This document shows, piece by piece, positions 1 to 8,900 of a DNA stretch of 32,157 nucleotides. Every line of letters starts with the position of its first letter. The stretch's first letter is position 1. This DNA is from Acidimicrobiaceae bacterium. Its GTDB lineage: Bacteria; Actinomycetota; Acidimicrobiia; Acidimicrobiales; Ilumatobacteraceae. The DNA is taken from the NCBI GenBank assembly GCA_947488385.1, contig CANKZL010000002.1, positions 1 through 32,157 on the forward strand, written 5' to 3'. A program made the translations under genes and the position numbers. The notes beneath the pieces are model-generated. The model did not search any database. It was not told the DNA's origin and saw only the letters and a program-made list of their open reading frames with translations.

Positions 1-1456
1 GATATGCGTCTAGCCATGTCTTTGCAAGTTCAGTTGTTTTTGTCACAGCAGTAGGGCTTCCACCTTCTTGCCAACTTTCATAGTTGCGCCAATCAGAAAT
101 CATTGGTTTGTAAAACGCATCGCGGAAGCGATCTTGAGTGTGCTGCACGCCAAAGAAGTGGCCACCTGGGCCGACTTCGCCGATTGCTTCGTGAGCCAGC
201 GTGGCTTCATCAACAACAATCGGCTCTAAATATGCAGCCACCATTCCCAGCAGATCGGCGTCAAGTACAAATTTTTCGAGAGACGAGTGCAGTCCACCTT
301 CCATCCATCCGGCGCCGTGCATCAAGAAATTTACGCCACCTTGAATTGCTCCCCAAAGCGAGAACACACTTTCGTATGCAGCTTGAGCATCAAGTGCATT
401 GGATGCACAAACGTTGCTCGAGCGATATGGCACGTTGTAGCGACGCGCAAGTTGGCCACCAGCCATTGCTGTGCGCATGTATTCGGGAGTGCCGAATGCG
501 GGTGCGCCAGACTGCATGTCGACATTGCTTGTGAACCCGCCATATGCCACTGGTGCGCCTGGACGAACAACCTGAGTAAATGTCATGCCTGCGAGCGCTT
601 CGGCATTTTGTTGAGAGAGTGCGCCAGCGAGAGTGATCGGTGCCATTGCACCAGCCAATGTAAATGGCGTGATGATAATTATTTGATTGCGCGAAGAGAA
701 CTCCATGATGCCTTGCAACATCGGTGTATCAAGTCTCAAAGGCGAGGATGAATTGATGATGCTGAACACTGAAGGCTCGCGATCAAGTGTCGCGTCGTCT
801 ACTTGTCGTGCGATACGGCACATTTCAAGAACGTCTCTGTTGCGTTCACGCCCAAGGCTGTAACAGTGAATTGCTTTGTCGGTGAGAGTTAAAAGATCGT
901 AAGTAGTTTCAATATGGCGAATCGACGCGTGAAGATCGATCGGCTCAACTGGGTAGCCGCTGTTGAAATGAATGATGTTAAAAACTTGGGTCAGCTTGAG
1001 AAGGTTTTGAAAATCTTGGCGGTTTCCAGGGTGGCGAACGCCGTCGAGGCCGATGAAGTTCGGGGTGCTGGCAACTGCGCCGAAGGCCATCCACTTGCCG
1101 CCAATGTTTAACGTGTGGGCGGGGTTGCGTGCGTGAAGTTTGAACTCACTTGGACACGTTTTGATCGTTTCGAGAATCATCTCAGGGTCAAACCGCACGC
1201 GTTGATCTTCAATTTTGGCGCCAGCTTTTTTAAGCAGATCGCGGGCGTCGGGGTCTAAAAAATCCATTCCGTAGTCAGACAGAATGCGCAAACTTGCAAG
1301 GTGAATTGATTCAAGTTCGTCGTCACTCAGAACCTTCGTCGGTTCGTATCGCATGACGGGCTGCTTAAAGGGTTTTTGCTCGGGCAGTTTGACTTCGGTG
1401 CTGGATGTACGAGCCCTTCCACGACGACGGTTTGGTTCAAGACTCTCGGTACTCAC
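1..1456 (-). CDS. MttB-family (non-pyrrolysine) methylamine/betaine:corrinoid methyltransferase, 3' end outside window
   Basis: About 485 codons are visible before the window edge, close to the 490-515 residues usual for the family, so only a short C-terminus is missing. The reading frame is open on the minus strand from a GTG at 1456; the nearest in-frame upstream stop is near 1513 and no ATG lies between. MttB-like blocks include TPFTLAGAMAP, FTQVVRPGAPV, SGAPAFGTPE, LDAQAAYES and HGAGWMEGGLHSSLEKF. No in-frame TAG occurs, so it belongs to the non-pyrrolysine branch, whose characterised members demethylate glycine betaine, carnitine or proline betaine onto a corrinoid protein. The N-terminus is Arg-rich (RRRGRARTSS). 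It sits 67 bases downstream of etfA in the dimethylglycine dehydrogenase operon and is a diverged paralogue of the protein at 27472-29010. The substrate cannot be read from sequence; the family call is firm. Confidence 0.88.
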   Translation of the reverse strand, partial: MSTESLEPNRRRGRARTSSTEVKLPEQKPFKQPVMRYEPTKVLSDDELESIHLASLRILSDYGMDFLDPDARDLLKKAGAKIEDQRVRFDPEMILETIKTCPSEFKLHARNPAHTLNIGGKWMAFGAVASTPNFIGLDGVRHPGNRQDFQNLLKLTQVFNIIHFNSGYPVEPIDLHASIRHIETTYDLLTLTDKAIHCYSLGRERNRDVLEMCRIARQVDDATLDREPSVFSIINSSSPLRLDTPMLQGIMEFSSRNQIIIITPFTLAGAMAPITLAGALSQQNAEALAGMTFTQVVRPGAPVAYGGFTSNVDMQSGAPAFGTPEYMRTAMAGGQLARRYNVPYRSSNVCASNALDAQAAYESVFSLWGAIQGGVNFLMHGAGWMEGGLHSSLEKFVLDADLLGMVAAYLEPIVVDEATLAHEAIGEVGPGGHFFGVQHTQDRFRDAFYKPMISDWRNYESWQEGGSPTAVTKTTELAKTWLDAY

Positions 1457-1523
1457 GAGTTCAAACTCTAGTTTTACAAAGCCTAAATCCGAGTATTTAG
1501 GCGAGAATCGTTAAAGTTTTGCG

Positions 1524-2504
1524 CTATTTATTCTGACGGCGGCGGATCTCTGCCGAGATTGCTGGGACAACAGCGTGAAGGTCGCCAATTACGGCATAGC
1601 CAGCCTTGGTGACAATGTTCGCTTGTGCATCTGTGTTGATTGCCAAAATATTTTTTGACGCCATCGCACCGACCCAGTGTTGAATAGCGCCTGAGATGCC
1701 ACAGGCGATGTAAACATCTGGCGCGATTCGAGTGCCTGTCTGGCCAACTTGATCGGTATGGTTGCGCCAACCGTTGTTGGTGACCGCTCGGGAGCAACCC
1801 ACAACACCGTTTAATAGACCAGCGAGTTCTTCGAGCGGGGCAAATGCCTCGGCCGAACCGACACCACGACCGCCACTCACGACAACAGGCGATGTAGCCA
1901 GTGTTACGCCAGCGACTCGTTCAACGCGGTCTTGCACAAAACTTTGGGTGACCGACTCGTCAAGTTGCACGTCGATAACAGAGACACTGGCGGAAGTAGG
2001 TTCTTCTGTTGGCTCAACAACATGATTTGCCAATGTCACAAGTTTGATTGGCGAATCAATTTCTGCTTCTTCAAGAAGTGAGCCACCCCAGCGCGCGCGC
2101 ACAACTTTAAGTGGTTCTGCGCCGGTAAAGCCTTTGTCAAATTCAAGACAGTTCATTGATGCCGGCAAATTGAGACGGGCAGCAGTCTGGGCGATTACTT
2201 CGTGGCCACGCTCGGTGCCGGTGCCGATAACAAGTGTTGGCGAAACTTTGCGCACGACTTGGGCGACCGATTCGCCCCACGCTTCTGGCCCAAAATCGGT
2301 GAGCGCCGAGTGATGCGCTTGGTGAACGGTCGACGCGCCATACTTTGCGATCAACTCACTTAGTGCGTCAGCATTTGAGCCGATGGTGAGAGCCTCAAAT
2401 TTTGTGTTCATCTGTTTGGCGAGAGATCGTGCGGCAGTCAAGACGCCAAGTGATGCTGAAGTAATCGAGCCACGATCGTGTTCAACAACTGCAAGGACGC
2501 TCAT
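1524..2504 (-). CDS. etfA: Electron transfer flavoprotein alpha subunit
   Basis: 326 residues, the normal length for EtfA. The C-terminal FAD-binding domain carries the family signature YIACGISGAIQHWVGAM followed by NILAINTD, near residues 265-295; the region SGGRGVG around residue 210 is the start of that domain. ETF is a soluble heterodimer that accepts electrons from flavin dehydrogenases and passes them to the quinone pool through ETF:quinone oxidoreductase, which is not in the window. The start codon overlaps the etfB stop by four bases (ATGA). The dimethylglycine-dehydrogenase-like gene directly upstream is the obvious electron donor, since mitochondrial dimethylglycine and sarcosine dehydrogenases are ETF-linked. 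Co-transcription with that gene and the MttB-family gene downstream is likely. Confidence 0.95.
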   Translation of the reverse strand: MSVLAVVEHDRGSITSASLGVLTAARSLAKQMNTKFEALTIGSNADALSELIAKYGASTVHQAHHSALTDFGPEAWGESVAQVVRKVSPTLVIGTGTERGHEVIAQTAARLNLPASMNCLEFDKGFTGAEPLKVVRARWGGSLLEEAEIDSPIKLVTLANHVVEPTEEPTSASVSVIDVQLDESVTQSFVQDRVERVAGVTLATSPVVVSGGRGVGSAEAFAPLEELAGLLNGVVGCSRAVTNNGWRNHTDQVGQTGTRIAPDVYIACGISGAIQHWVGAMASKNILAINTDAQANIVTKAGYAVIGDLHAVVPAISAEIRRRQNK

Positions 2505-3268
2505 TTGAAAACACCCAACTCTTCGAGCAGGTCTACAACTGCAGATGCTGCTTCTGGACCAGTACCTAGAATTTTTGTGTTGCTCGCGCGCTCAGCCGGA
2601 CGTTGCAGAGTGATCAATTTAAGCCCGCCAGTTTCACCAGTCGCGGCGCTCTGGGTGATCGCGACTTTCTTCGATGCAAGCCGACCTTTCATCGTCGGGT
2701 ATCTCGGAAGATTGATGCCTTCTTTAACGCCCACACAAGCCGGAGTTTTAAGTTTGTAAATCTCGACGCCTGCATCACTTTCACGGCGAACTGTCGCGAC
2801 ACCAGATTCGATTTCGAGGCCTTTTGCACCGTTCACTATTGGCCGCCCAAGTTTCAATGCAACTCGAATGCCGACTTGATAGCCGCACGAATCAGCAGAC
2901 TCATTGCCGAAAAGAATCAAATCATATTTACCGTTTGCTGTTTCAAGTTCGGCAATCACTTTGGCGAGTGCTTCTGATGTCTTTTGCGGATCCCAATCTG
3001 TCGTGTCAATCGGCACCAAGACAGCTTTTGTTGCGCCGGTACTAACTGCAGTACGAAGTTGTTCTTCGGCTTCGGCGGGGCCGAGCGTCAAAACGGTGAC
3101 ATCTCCACCATGCTTTTCGATCAACTGAACCGCTTGTTCAACAGCGCACTCTTCGTGCGGACTAACTGTGAAACCCAAAAAAGCAGTGTCAACTTGTTGT
3201 CCGTCGGCAGTGATGTTGATGCGTGCACCAGGGGCTGGCACGCGCTTGACACAAACGAGGATATTCAT
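2501..3268 (-). CDS. etfB: Electron transfer flavoprotein beta subunit
   Basis: 255 residues, typical for EtfB. It opens with MNILVCVKRVPAPGARI, and SPHEECAVEQAVQL (near residues 36-50) corresponds to the NPxDxxAVE-type segment of the family; GPAEAEEQLRTAVSTGAT follows as the nucleotide-binding region and LGRPIVNGAKGLE lies further on. EtfB binds AMP and forms the docking surface for the partner dehydrogenase. It starts 32 bases after the dimethylglycine-dehydrogenase-like gene and overlaps etfA by four bases, the usual etfB-etfA order. The short spacer upstream contains several A/G-rich TAGAG-like repeats and no strong Shine-Dalgarno sequence, so translation may be partly coupled. Confidence 0.95.
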   Translation of the reverse strand: MNILVCVKRVPAPGARINITADGQQVDTAFLGFTVSPHEECAVEQAVQLIEKHGGDVTVLTLGPAEAEEQLRTAVSTGATKAVLVPIDTTDWDPQKTSEALAKVIAELETANGKYDLILFGNESADSCGYQVGIRVALKLGRPIVNGAKGLEIESGVATVRRESDAGVEIYKLKTPACVGVKEGINLPRYPTMKGRLASKKVAITQSAATGETGGLKLITLQRPAERASNTKILGTGPEAASAVVDLLEELGVFK

Positions 3269-3300
3269 TTTATTGGCTCTATTTTCTCTATTATCTCTGT

Positions 3301-5829
3301 TTAGCTCTTCATGCGTGCATCGGTTGGATCAAACAACGGTTGACTGCCGGCGCGCGCAACGCGAACTGGAAACAACTCATTCATATACATAACTTGAAGC
3401 TCGTTTCCTTCAACCGCATGTTCTGGTGTGAGATAGGCGAGAAGCAAGTATTTACCAACTGATGGACCTGCGCCCGCAGTAGTGACTCGCGAGACACGGC
3501 CCTTGGTATCGACAATTCTTTCGCCAGACTTTGTCAAGATCGGCTCGTTGCCGCCCGTTGGGTAGCGCTTGATGCCTGACTTGCTGGTGTTGTCAATCAT
3601 CTCAAGTGTGCACATGATTGCGCATGGCTTCTCGTCGCGGGCTTTGAGATATTCGGCTTTGCCAATGAAGTCTGCTGACTTTACTTTTGCTCGTGCCAAA
3701 CCAGCCTCGAGTGGGTTGTATTCGCTTTCGAGTTCGGCGCCCATCAAGCGGTAGCCCTTTTCGATGCGACCAGTCACTGCATAAACACCCATGCCAACCG
3801 GAATAATTTCAAATTCTTTGCCGGCTGCGGCGATTGCGTCCCAAACACGAAGACCATGCTCCATTTTTGTGTAGACCTCCCAGCCGTTCTCGCCGACGTA
3901 AGAAATTCTGAACATCGTGCAAGGAACACCGCCGATGAGAACTTCACGCACTGCACCGTACGGAAAGTTCTTTTGCGAAACGTCAAAGGCCTTGTGGTCG
4001 CCTGTGACGATCTTTGCCATTGTCTTTTCGGCATTCGGGCCCCAGACACCAATCGTGCAGAGTGCTGAGCTCATGTCGGTAAACGTCACCGATCCATCGT
4101 TTGGCATGTGGCGTTTGAACCAGTAGTTGTCTCGTCCGCCGTCAAAGGCACCAGTGATAACTCTGAAATGCTCGGCAGAAAGTCGCATGATCGTTAAGTC
4201 GCCTCTGAAGCCACCACCAGGTGTAAGCAGAGGTGTGTAAACAGATCGGCCAACTTCAACATCAACATTGTTGACGCACATGTATTGCAAGAACTTCATC
4301 GCACCTGGACCGGTGAAATCAAACTCATTGAATGCAGTGAGGTCAACCATGCCTACCGATTCGCGCATTTGCAAGTGCTCGGCGTTGGTAATTGGTGACC
4401 ACCATCGGGCGTCCCACTCGTGCGGGCGGGCTTCGCAAGCATCTTTGAACTTGCTGATCAACTTTTCGTTTGATGTAAACCACTGCGGACGCTCCCAGCC
4501 GCGAGCGTCGAAGAACTTTGCGCCTGCTGCCTCTTCGCGGGCATAGAACGGGCTGCGACGCATATCTCGTTGAGTTGCCCACTGTTCGCGAGGGTGAACA
4601 ATTCCGTAAGTTTTGTTGAAGTGCTCGTCACATCTTGCATAAATATGGTGCTCAGTTTTTTCGTGAGCGTAAAAGCGTGAAATATCTGAAGAATGCGGGT
4701 CGCACAAATGTGGGTATCCGTATGTCATCCATTCGGCCACGAGCTGTGCAATGCCTGGTCCTTCTTTGATCCAAACTGCTGCTGCTGACCAAAGATTTTT
4801 CACTTCAACTGTTTCGCCAAGTACTGGCATCGCATCTGGGGTCAGCGAAAGCAAACCGTTGATCGCATATTTGATCTCGGCGTCGCCCAGCATGTCCATC
4901 AATTCGATTGCTTGCTCCATCTGTGGGTCAAAGTCATCTTGCGTGAGTGGCAACTCGGTTGGTGAGAGAGCCGACGCTTCGTTGGATGGAATCTCATCTG
5001 GGTGCATAAAGATTGCGCGGTGTGCGTAACTTCCGACTTCCATTGAGCCAGCGGTCTGACGTTCGTAACAGAAAGTATCCATGTCGCGAACGATCGGAAA
5101 TGCAACTTCAGCATTTGTCTTTTGCAAAATATCAATCGGGCCAACGTCGGCCATTTGGTGAACAGCAGGAGTTAGCGGAATGTTCGCCCCGGCCATTTTC
5201 GCAATTCTTGGACTCCAAACTCCGCAAGCTACGACGACATATTCGGCTTCGATGCGACCCTTGTTTGTAACGACTGCTTTGATCGTGCCGTTTTCAACTT
5301 CGAGGTCAAGAACTTCGGTGTTTGCAAACACGCTGAGACTGCCAGACTTCACAGCGCTCTCACGCATCAACGTGCCGGTCTGAAGAGAATCAACACAAGA
5401 GACACTTGGCGTATAGAAACCACCAAGAATAATTTTCTCGTTGATGAATGGCACGAGTTCTTTTACTTCGGCAGGCGAGAGGAGCTTTGCGTCAATGCCC
5501 CAAGACTTTGCAGATGTCATACGGCGATTGAATTCTTCGAGACGTTCTGGGTTGCGTGCGACTTCGATGCCGCCGCATGTGTTATTCATTCCAAGTTCGA
5601 TGTATTGCTTTTGTGAAGCGAGCGTGAGCAACGCCATCTCTTTGTTGTGATCAGTTGGGAAAATAAAGTTTGATGCGTGACCAGTTGAGCCACCTGGGTT
5701 TGGCAACGGACCTTTATCGATTTGCACCATGTTGGTCCAGCCGAGTTTGGCGAGGTGACCGACTAGACAATTGCCGACGATGCCTGCGCCGATGACTACA
5801 CACTTTGCATTTTTTGGAAAATCGCTCAT
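3301..5829 (-). CDS. Dimethylglycine/sarcosine dehydrogenase-like flavoprotein (DAO + GcvT domains)
   Basis: 842 residues from the ATG at 5829, chosen because GGGGA lies just upstream and the product opens MSDFPKNAKCVVIGAGIVG; a GTG 39 bases further out would lie inside the probable operator. The N-terminal DAO-type FAD domain has GAGIVG at residues 14-19 and GGSTGHAS with His51 at the position used for covalent FAD attachment in the family. The second half (about residues 430-842) is a GcvT-like folate-binding domain with VGMVDLTAFNEFDF, GVWGPNAEKT, SYVGENGWEVYT and a GCV_T C-terminal barrel ending near ELFPVRVA. Family members oxidise N-methyl groups of dimethylglycine or sarcosine and load the carbon onto THF as 5,10-methylene-THF. 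etfB and etfA follow as likely electron acceptors, and a GntR regulator is divergent. Dimethylglycine versus sarcosine versus another N-methyl amino acid is undecided. Confidence 0.9.
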   Translation of the reverse strand: MSDFPKNAKCVVIGAGIVGNCLVGHLAKLGWTNMVQIDKGPLPNPGGSTGHASNFIFPTDHNKEMALLTLASQKQYIELGMNNTCGGIEVARNPERLEEFNRRMTSAKSWGIDAKLLSPAEVKELVPFINEKIILGGFYTPSVSCVDSLQTGTLMRESAVKSGSLSVFANTEVLDLEVENGTIKAVVTNKGRIEAEYVVVACGVWSPRIAKMAGANIPLTPAVHQMADVGPIDILQKTNAEVAFPIVRDMDTFCYERQTAGSMEVGSYAHRAIFMHPDEIPSNEASALSPTELPLTQDDFDPQMEQAIELMDMLGDAEIKYAINGLLSLTPDAMPVLGETVEVKNLWSAAAVWIKEGPGIAQLVAEWMTYGYPHLCDPHSSDISRFYAHEKTEHHIYARCDEHFNKTYGIVHPREQWATQRDMRRSPFYAREEAAGAKFFDARGWERPQWFTSNEKLISKFKDACEARPHEWDARWWSPITNAEHLQMRESVGMVDLTAFNEFDFTGPGAMKFLQYMCVNNVDVEVGRSVYTPLLTPGGGFRGDLTIMRLSAEHFRVITGAFDGGRDNYWFKRHMPNDGSVTFTDMSSALCTIGVWGPNAEKTMAKIVTGDHKAFDVSQKNFPYGAVREVLIGGVPCTMFRISYVGENGWEVYTKMEHGLRVWDAIAAAGKEFEIIPVGMGVYAVTGRIEKGYRLMGAELESEYNPLEAGLARAKVKSADFIGKAEYLKARDEKPCAIMCTLEMIDNTSKSGIKRYPTGGNEPILTKSGERIVDTKGRVSRVTTAGAGPSVGKYLLLAYLTPEHAVEGNELQVMYMNELFPVRVARAGSQPLFDPTDARMKS

Positions 5830-5856
5830 TTTGTCCCCATTAATTTTTCTCAGTTG

Positions 5857-5881
5857 GTGATATATCACTACGATATCACTA
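5857..5881. promoter_or_regulatory. Probable GntR-family operator between divergent genes
   Basis: A perfect 12-base palindrome GTGATATATCAC lies at 5857-5868. The 9-mer ATATCACTA occurs at 5862-5870 and again at 5873-5881, a period of 11 bases (about one helical turn), so the second copy is an extra half-site. The element is in the 70-base gap between the divergent dehydrogenase gene and the GntR gene, where FCD-type regulators commonly bind. Operator function is inferred from symmetry and position. Confidence 0.6.
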
Positions 5882-5884
5882 GGG

Positions 5885-5890
5885 TAGGAT
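5885..5890 (+). promoter_or_regulatory. Candidate -10 element for a leaderless GntR transcript
   Basis: TAGGAT fits the actinobacterial -10 consensus TANNNT and ends nine bases before the GntR ATG at 5900, which would place the transcript start at or next to the start codon. No good Shine-Dalgarno sequence lies at normal spacing. The putative operator half-sites would overlap the -35 region, consistent with autorepression. This is pattern matching only. Confidence 0.35.
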
Positions 5891-5899
5891 CTAACTCAA

Positions 5900-6556
5900 A
5901 TGGCAAAAGAATCGCTTAGCGAACAGGCATATGGCCTAATTCGGCGCATGATTGTGCGCCTTGAATTGACCCCTGGGTCGGTGGTTCGAGAAGACGAACT
6001 GCAAGAGAAACTTGGCATCGGGCGAACCCCGATTCGAGAAGCTCTTCAGCGTCTGGCGAGGGATCAATTCTTGGTCGTGATTCCACGACGCGGAATGATC
6101 GTTTCAAGTGTCGATATCGCCGAACTCGCAACGCTTTATGAGACTCGAGCGATTCTCGAACCATATGTTGCGCGACTCGCATGTGAACGGGGTCGACCAG
6201 AGCATTGGATCAAGATGCGCAAAGTTTTAGACAAGGCAAAGAAGCCCGGCGTTTCTGCTCAAGATCAAATTCACTTTGATGCTGAGTGTCACGAGATTGT
6301 GTGGCAAGCAGCAGGAAATCGTTTCTTGACCGACACGCTCGACGTTCTCTACGCCCAGAGTGATCGACTTTGGCACATGTATCTTGCAGATGTTGCCGAC
6401 ATGGGGCATGCTCTTGACGAACACGATGAAATTCTTGATGCGCTTGAAGCGGGGGACGCAGAGTTGGTTTACAAACTTTCCGCGTCACATGTTCGAAGCT
6501 TTGACGCCCAAGTTCGCGACGCAGTGCGCAAGCGACTTGAAACAGTTTTGGTTTAA
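5900..6556 (+). CDS. GntR family transcriptional regulator, FCD (FadR-like) subfamily
   Basis: 218 residues, normal for the subfamily. A winged helix-turn-helix occupies residues 1-70, with LSEQAYGLIRRMIVRLELTPG, then GIGRTPIREALQRLARD and IPRRGMIVS. The alpha-helical FCD ligand-binding domain follows, with LYETRAILEPYVARLA, HFDAECHEIVWQAAGNRF, DEHDEILDALEAGD and SHVRSF; its spaced Asp/His residues are the usual metal site. It is divergent from the dimethylglycine-dehydrogenase/ETF/MttB operon and shares a 70-base regulatory gap with it, so it probably controls that operon and itself in response to a catabolic acid such as a betaine intermediate. The 3' end converges on the sulfatase gene with 13 A/T-rich bases between. 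Confidence 0.92.
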   Translation: MAKESLSEQAYGLIRRMIVRLELTPGSVVREDELQEKLGIGRTPIREALQRLARDQFLVVIPRRGMIVSSVDIAELATLYETRAILEPYVARLACERGRPEHWIKMRKVLDKAKKPGVSAQDQIHFDAECHEIVWQAAGNRFLTDTLDVLYAQSDRLWHMYLADVADMGHALDEHDEILDALEAGDAELVYKLSASHVRSFDAQVRDAVRKRLETVLV

Positions 6557-6569
6557 ATTTTTTTAATTT

Positions 6570-8900
6570 TTATTGAGTGCTGAGGCTCGCACGAAATTCA
6601 CCCTCACGCATCTTTTCTAAAACTTCTTTGGGCGGCTCGTCAAGTCGTTCAAGTGTCACACTTTCGATTTGTGCGGTGCATTCAAAGTTGTGGCGATATG
6701 GTCCGACGGGTGAACCAGTGTCTACTCCGACATCAAATGTTTCACCGCTCATTGAAAACACGAGCGGAACCGTCTTGGTGATTTGACCGCGGCTCACTTC
6801 AGACCCGTTGACCGAAAGCGAGACAGTTCCGCCAGCGCCAAAGCCGCCGTCGTAAGCGAACAAAACTTCAATGCTTTGATGCCCCGATTTAAGAGGCGTA
6901 TCGCTCTTAAATGAAAAATGTTCATGACCGAACAGGTTGTAGTGGAACACGGGCTTCGTATGTTCGTCTAAGTAAAGCGACCAACCAGCCATGTTTCCGC
7001 CTTGGCACGCAATGACCCCCGAATCGCTCTTATTCGTGATTTTGATTTCAGCATTAATGCGATACGAACAATTTTTTAAATTGATCACCGAGCTTTCTGG
7101 CATTCGGGTGTGCGCAGACGTGTATTTGATTTTGTTGAAGCCATCTAGTGAGTGGGGCACGGCAAAGTCTCCGTTGCGCGGCGAGCCCGGGTCACGAAGC
7201 GGGTAAATGCCGAACTCTTTGGCGTGACGCTCAAAGAGGTCTTGTAACTCTTTTAGTTTCTTGGGTTCAGACTTGGCGAGATCAACGGCCTGCGAGAAGT
7301 CTTCGGCGACGTTGTACAGCTCCCAAACTTCTTGCGGTCCGTCAAATTCGAAACCCTGCAGTCGAATCCATGGCAGGCGACCGTGAAAGCAAGACGCAAT
7401 CCAGCCTTCGTGATACATCGCTCGGTTACCCAAGATCTCGAAATATTGCGTCTTGTGGGTGCTTGGTGATGAAGCACTTGCAAACGAATAAGTCATTGAA
7501 GTTCCGTGAATCGGCATTTGTTTGATGCCGTTGACAAACTCGGGGGCTTGAATACCGGCTGCTTCGTAAATTGTTGGTGCTATGTCTATGACGTGATGAA
7601 ACTGTGTTCGCAATTCGCCTGCAGCCGTGATCTTCTTCGGCCAAGAAATAGCAATTGCATTTCGGGTGCCACCAAAGTGTGAGGCGACTTGCTTCATCCA
7701 TTGAAATGGAGAGTCAAGCGCCCATGCCCAGCCGACGTTGAAGTGGTTCTCGCATCGAGCAGTGCCGAAATCATCGATGTGATCAAGCAGCCACTCAGGG
7801 TCTTCGGGTACGCCGTTTTGAAATGAAGGAGCACTCCATGCACCGTGAATTGTGCCTTCAGCGCTAGCTCCGTTGTCACCAGTTATATAAACGACCAAAG
7901 TATTTTCGGCAATATTTAAATCATCAAGGGCATTGATTACTCGAGCGATCTGAGCATCGGTGTGCGCGAGAAAACCAGCGAAGGTCTCCATTAAGCGTTG
8001 GGCGACTGGCCGATAGCGCTCGGGATATTCATCCCACGCTGGTATTTGTTCGGGTCGTTTGGTTAATGCTGTGCCTTGCGGAATCACACCAAGTTTTAGT
8101 TGGCGTTCGTAAATTTCGTTGCGCAGGCTGTCCCAGCCGCTATCAAACTTGCCTTTGTACTTTTCAATCCATTCGCGTGGCACATGGTGTGGTGCGTGCA
8201 CTGCGGGTGTTGAAAAGTAACAAAAAAATGGTTTGTCCGGTGATGACGCTTTCTGACGCTGCATCCAACTGATGGTTTGATCTGCCAAGTCTTCTGTCAG
8301 GTGATAGTCGGGTTTGCCGATGTGTGGAGCGATCGGAGTTGTCTGATCGTAAACAGGCGGTTCATATTGCGATGACTCCGCGCCCATAATTCCGTAGAAG
8401 CGATCGAATCCCATTCCTGTTGGCCAACGATCAAATGGCCCCGCCGGACTTTGCTCCCATGACGGGGTCAAGTGCCATTTTCCGAAACACGCTGTGCTGT
8501 AGCCCGACATGCGCAGCACTTGAGCAATCGTTGCTGACTCTGGCGGAATCGCACTGTCGTAGCCAGGAAATGAATTTGCAATTTCGGTTATGCCGCCCAT
8601 GTGCACAGTGTGATGATTGCGGCCAGTGAGAAGCGCTGCTCGAGTCGGCGAGCAGAGAGCGGTGGTGTGAAATTGGTTGTAGCGCAGACCGTTCTTGGCA
8701 ATTTTGTTTAGTCCGGGGGTGTCGACTGGGCCACCAAAGTTTCCGAACGAGCCAAACCCGACATCGTCGAGCATGATCAACAAAACGTTTGGCGCGCCTT
8801 TTGGTGCTTGCGGTGCCGTGAGTTTTCTCGGGGTGGACTGGGAGATCGTTTTAGAGATGCTTCCTGAAAACTCAGGTGTCGCGTTCGGCAGTTTTGTCAC
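6570..8900 (-). CDS. Type I (formylglycine-dependent) sulfatase, large arylsulfatase-like
   Basis: 776 residues. The alkaline-phosphatase-like sulfatase fold is clear: VLLIMLDDVGFGSFGN holds metal ligands Asp45 and Asp46, and CSPTRAALLTGR holds Cys83, the residue converted to formylglycine (C-x-P-x-R), and Arg87. GKWHLTP and YITGDNGAS supply further active-site residues. After about residue 600 comes a beta-rich extension of the kind found in long arylsulfatases. No signal peptide is visible, so it should be cytoplasmic. It is much longer than choline sulfatase (about 500 residues) and lacks an obvious BetC signature. It starts four bases inside the preceding gene of the NuoEF-FdhA operon. 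The substrate is unknown; an alkyl or aryl sulfate ester is likely. The maturation enzyme (FGE) is not in the window. Confidence 0.9.
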   Translation of the reverse strand: MTKLPNATPEFSGSISKTISQSTPRKLTAPQAPKGAPNVLLIMLDDVGFGSFGNFGGPVDTPGLNKIAKNGLRYNQFHTTALCSPTRAALLTGRNHHTVHMGGITEIANSFPGYDSAIPPESATIAQVLRMSGYSTACFGKWHLTPSWEQSPAGPFDRWPTGMGFDRFYGIMGAESSQYEPPVYDQTTPIAPHIGKPDYHLTEDLADQTISWMQRQKASSPDKPFFCYFSTPAVHAPHHVPREWIEKYKGKFDSGWDSLRNEIYERQLKLGVIPQGTALTKRPEQIPAWDEYPERYRPVAQRLMETFAGFLAHTDAQIARVINALDDLNIAENTLVVYITGDNGASAEGTIHGAWSAPSFQNGVPEDPEWLLDHIDDFGTARCENHFNVGWAWALDSPFQWMKQVASHFGGTRNAIAISWPKKITAAGELRTQFHHVIDIAPTIYEAAGIQAPEFVNGIKQMPIHGTSMTYSFASASSPSTHKTQYFEILGNRAMYHEGWIASCFHGRLPWIRLQGFEFDGPQEVWELYNVAEDFSQAVDLAKSEPKKLKELQDLFERHAKEFGIYPLRDPGSPRNGDFAVPHSLDGFNKIKYTSAHTRMPESSVINLKNCSYRINAEIKITNKSDSGVIACQGGNMAGWSLYLDEHTKPVFHYNLFGHEHFSFKSDTPLKSGHQSIEVLFAYDGGFGAGGTVSLSVNGSEVSRGQITKTVPLVFSMSGETFDVGVDTGSPVGPYRHNFECTAQIESVTLERLDEPPKEVLEKMREGEFRASLSTQ

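Noticed and set aside
103-751. Two plus-strand open frames of 143 and 154 codons
   Set aside because: They lie antisense to the clear MttB-family frame, match no family and have Cys/His/Arg-heavy composition typical of shadow frames.
6557-6569. Rho-independent terminator between the GntR and sulfatase genes
   Set aside because: The A/T-rich run has no GC-rich stem next to it, so I cannot support a hairpin terminator.
6570-8900. Choline sulfatase (betC)
   Set aside because: The context is tempting, but the protein is about 270 residues too long, has the CSPTR-type motif of large arylsulfatases and lacks a BetC-like overall layout.
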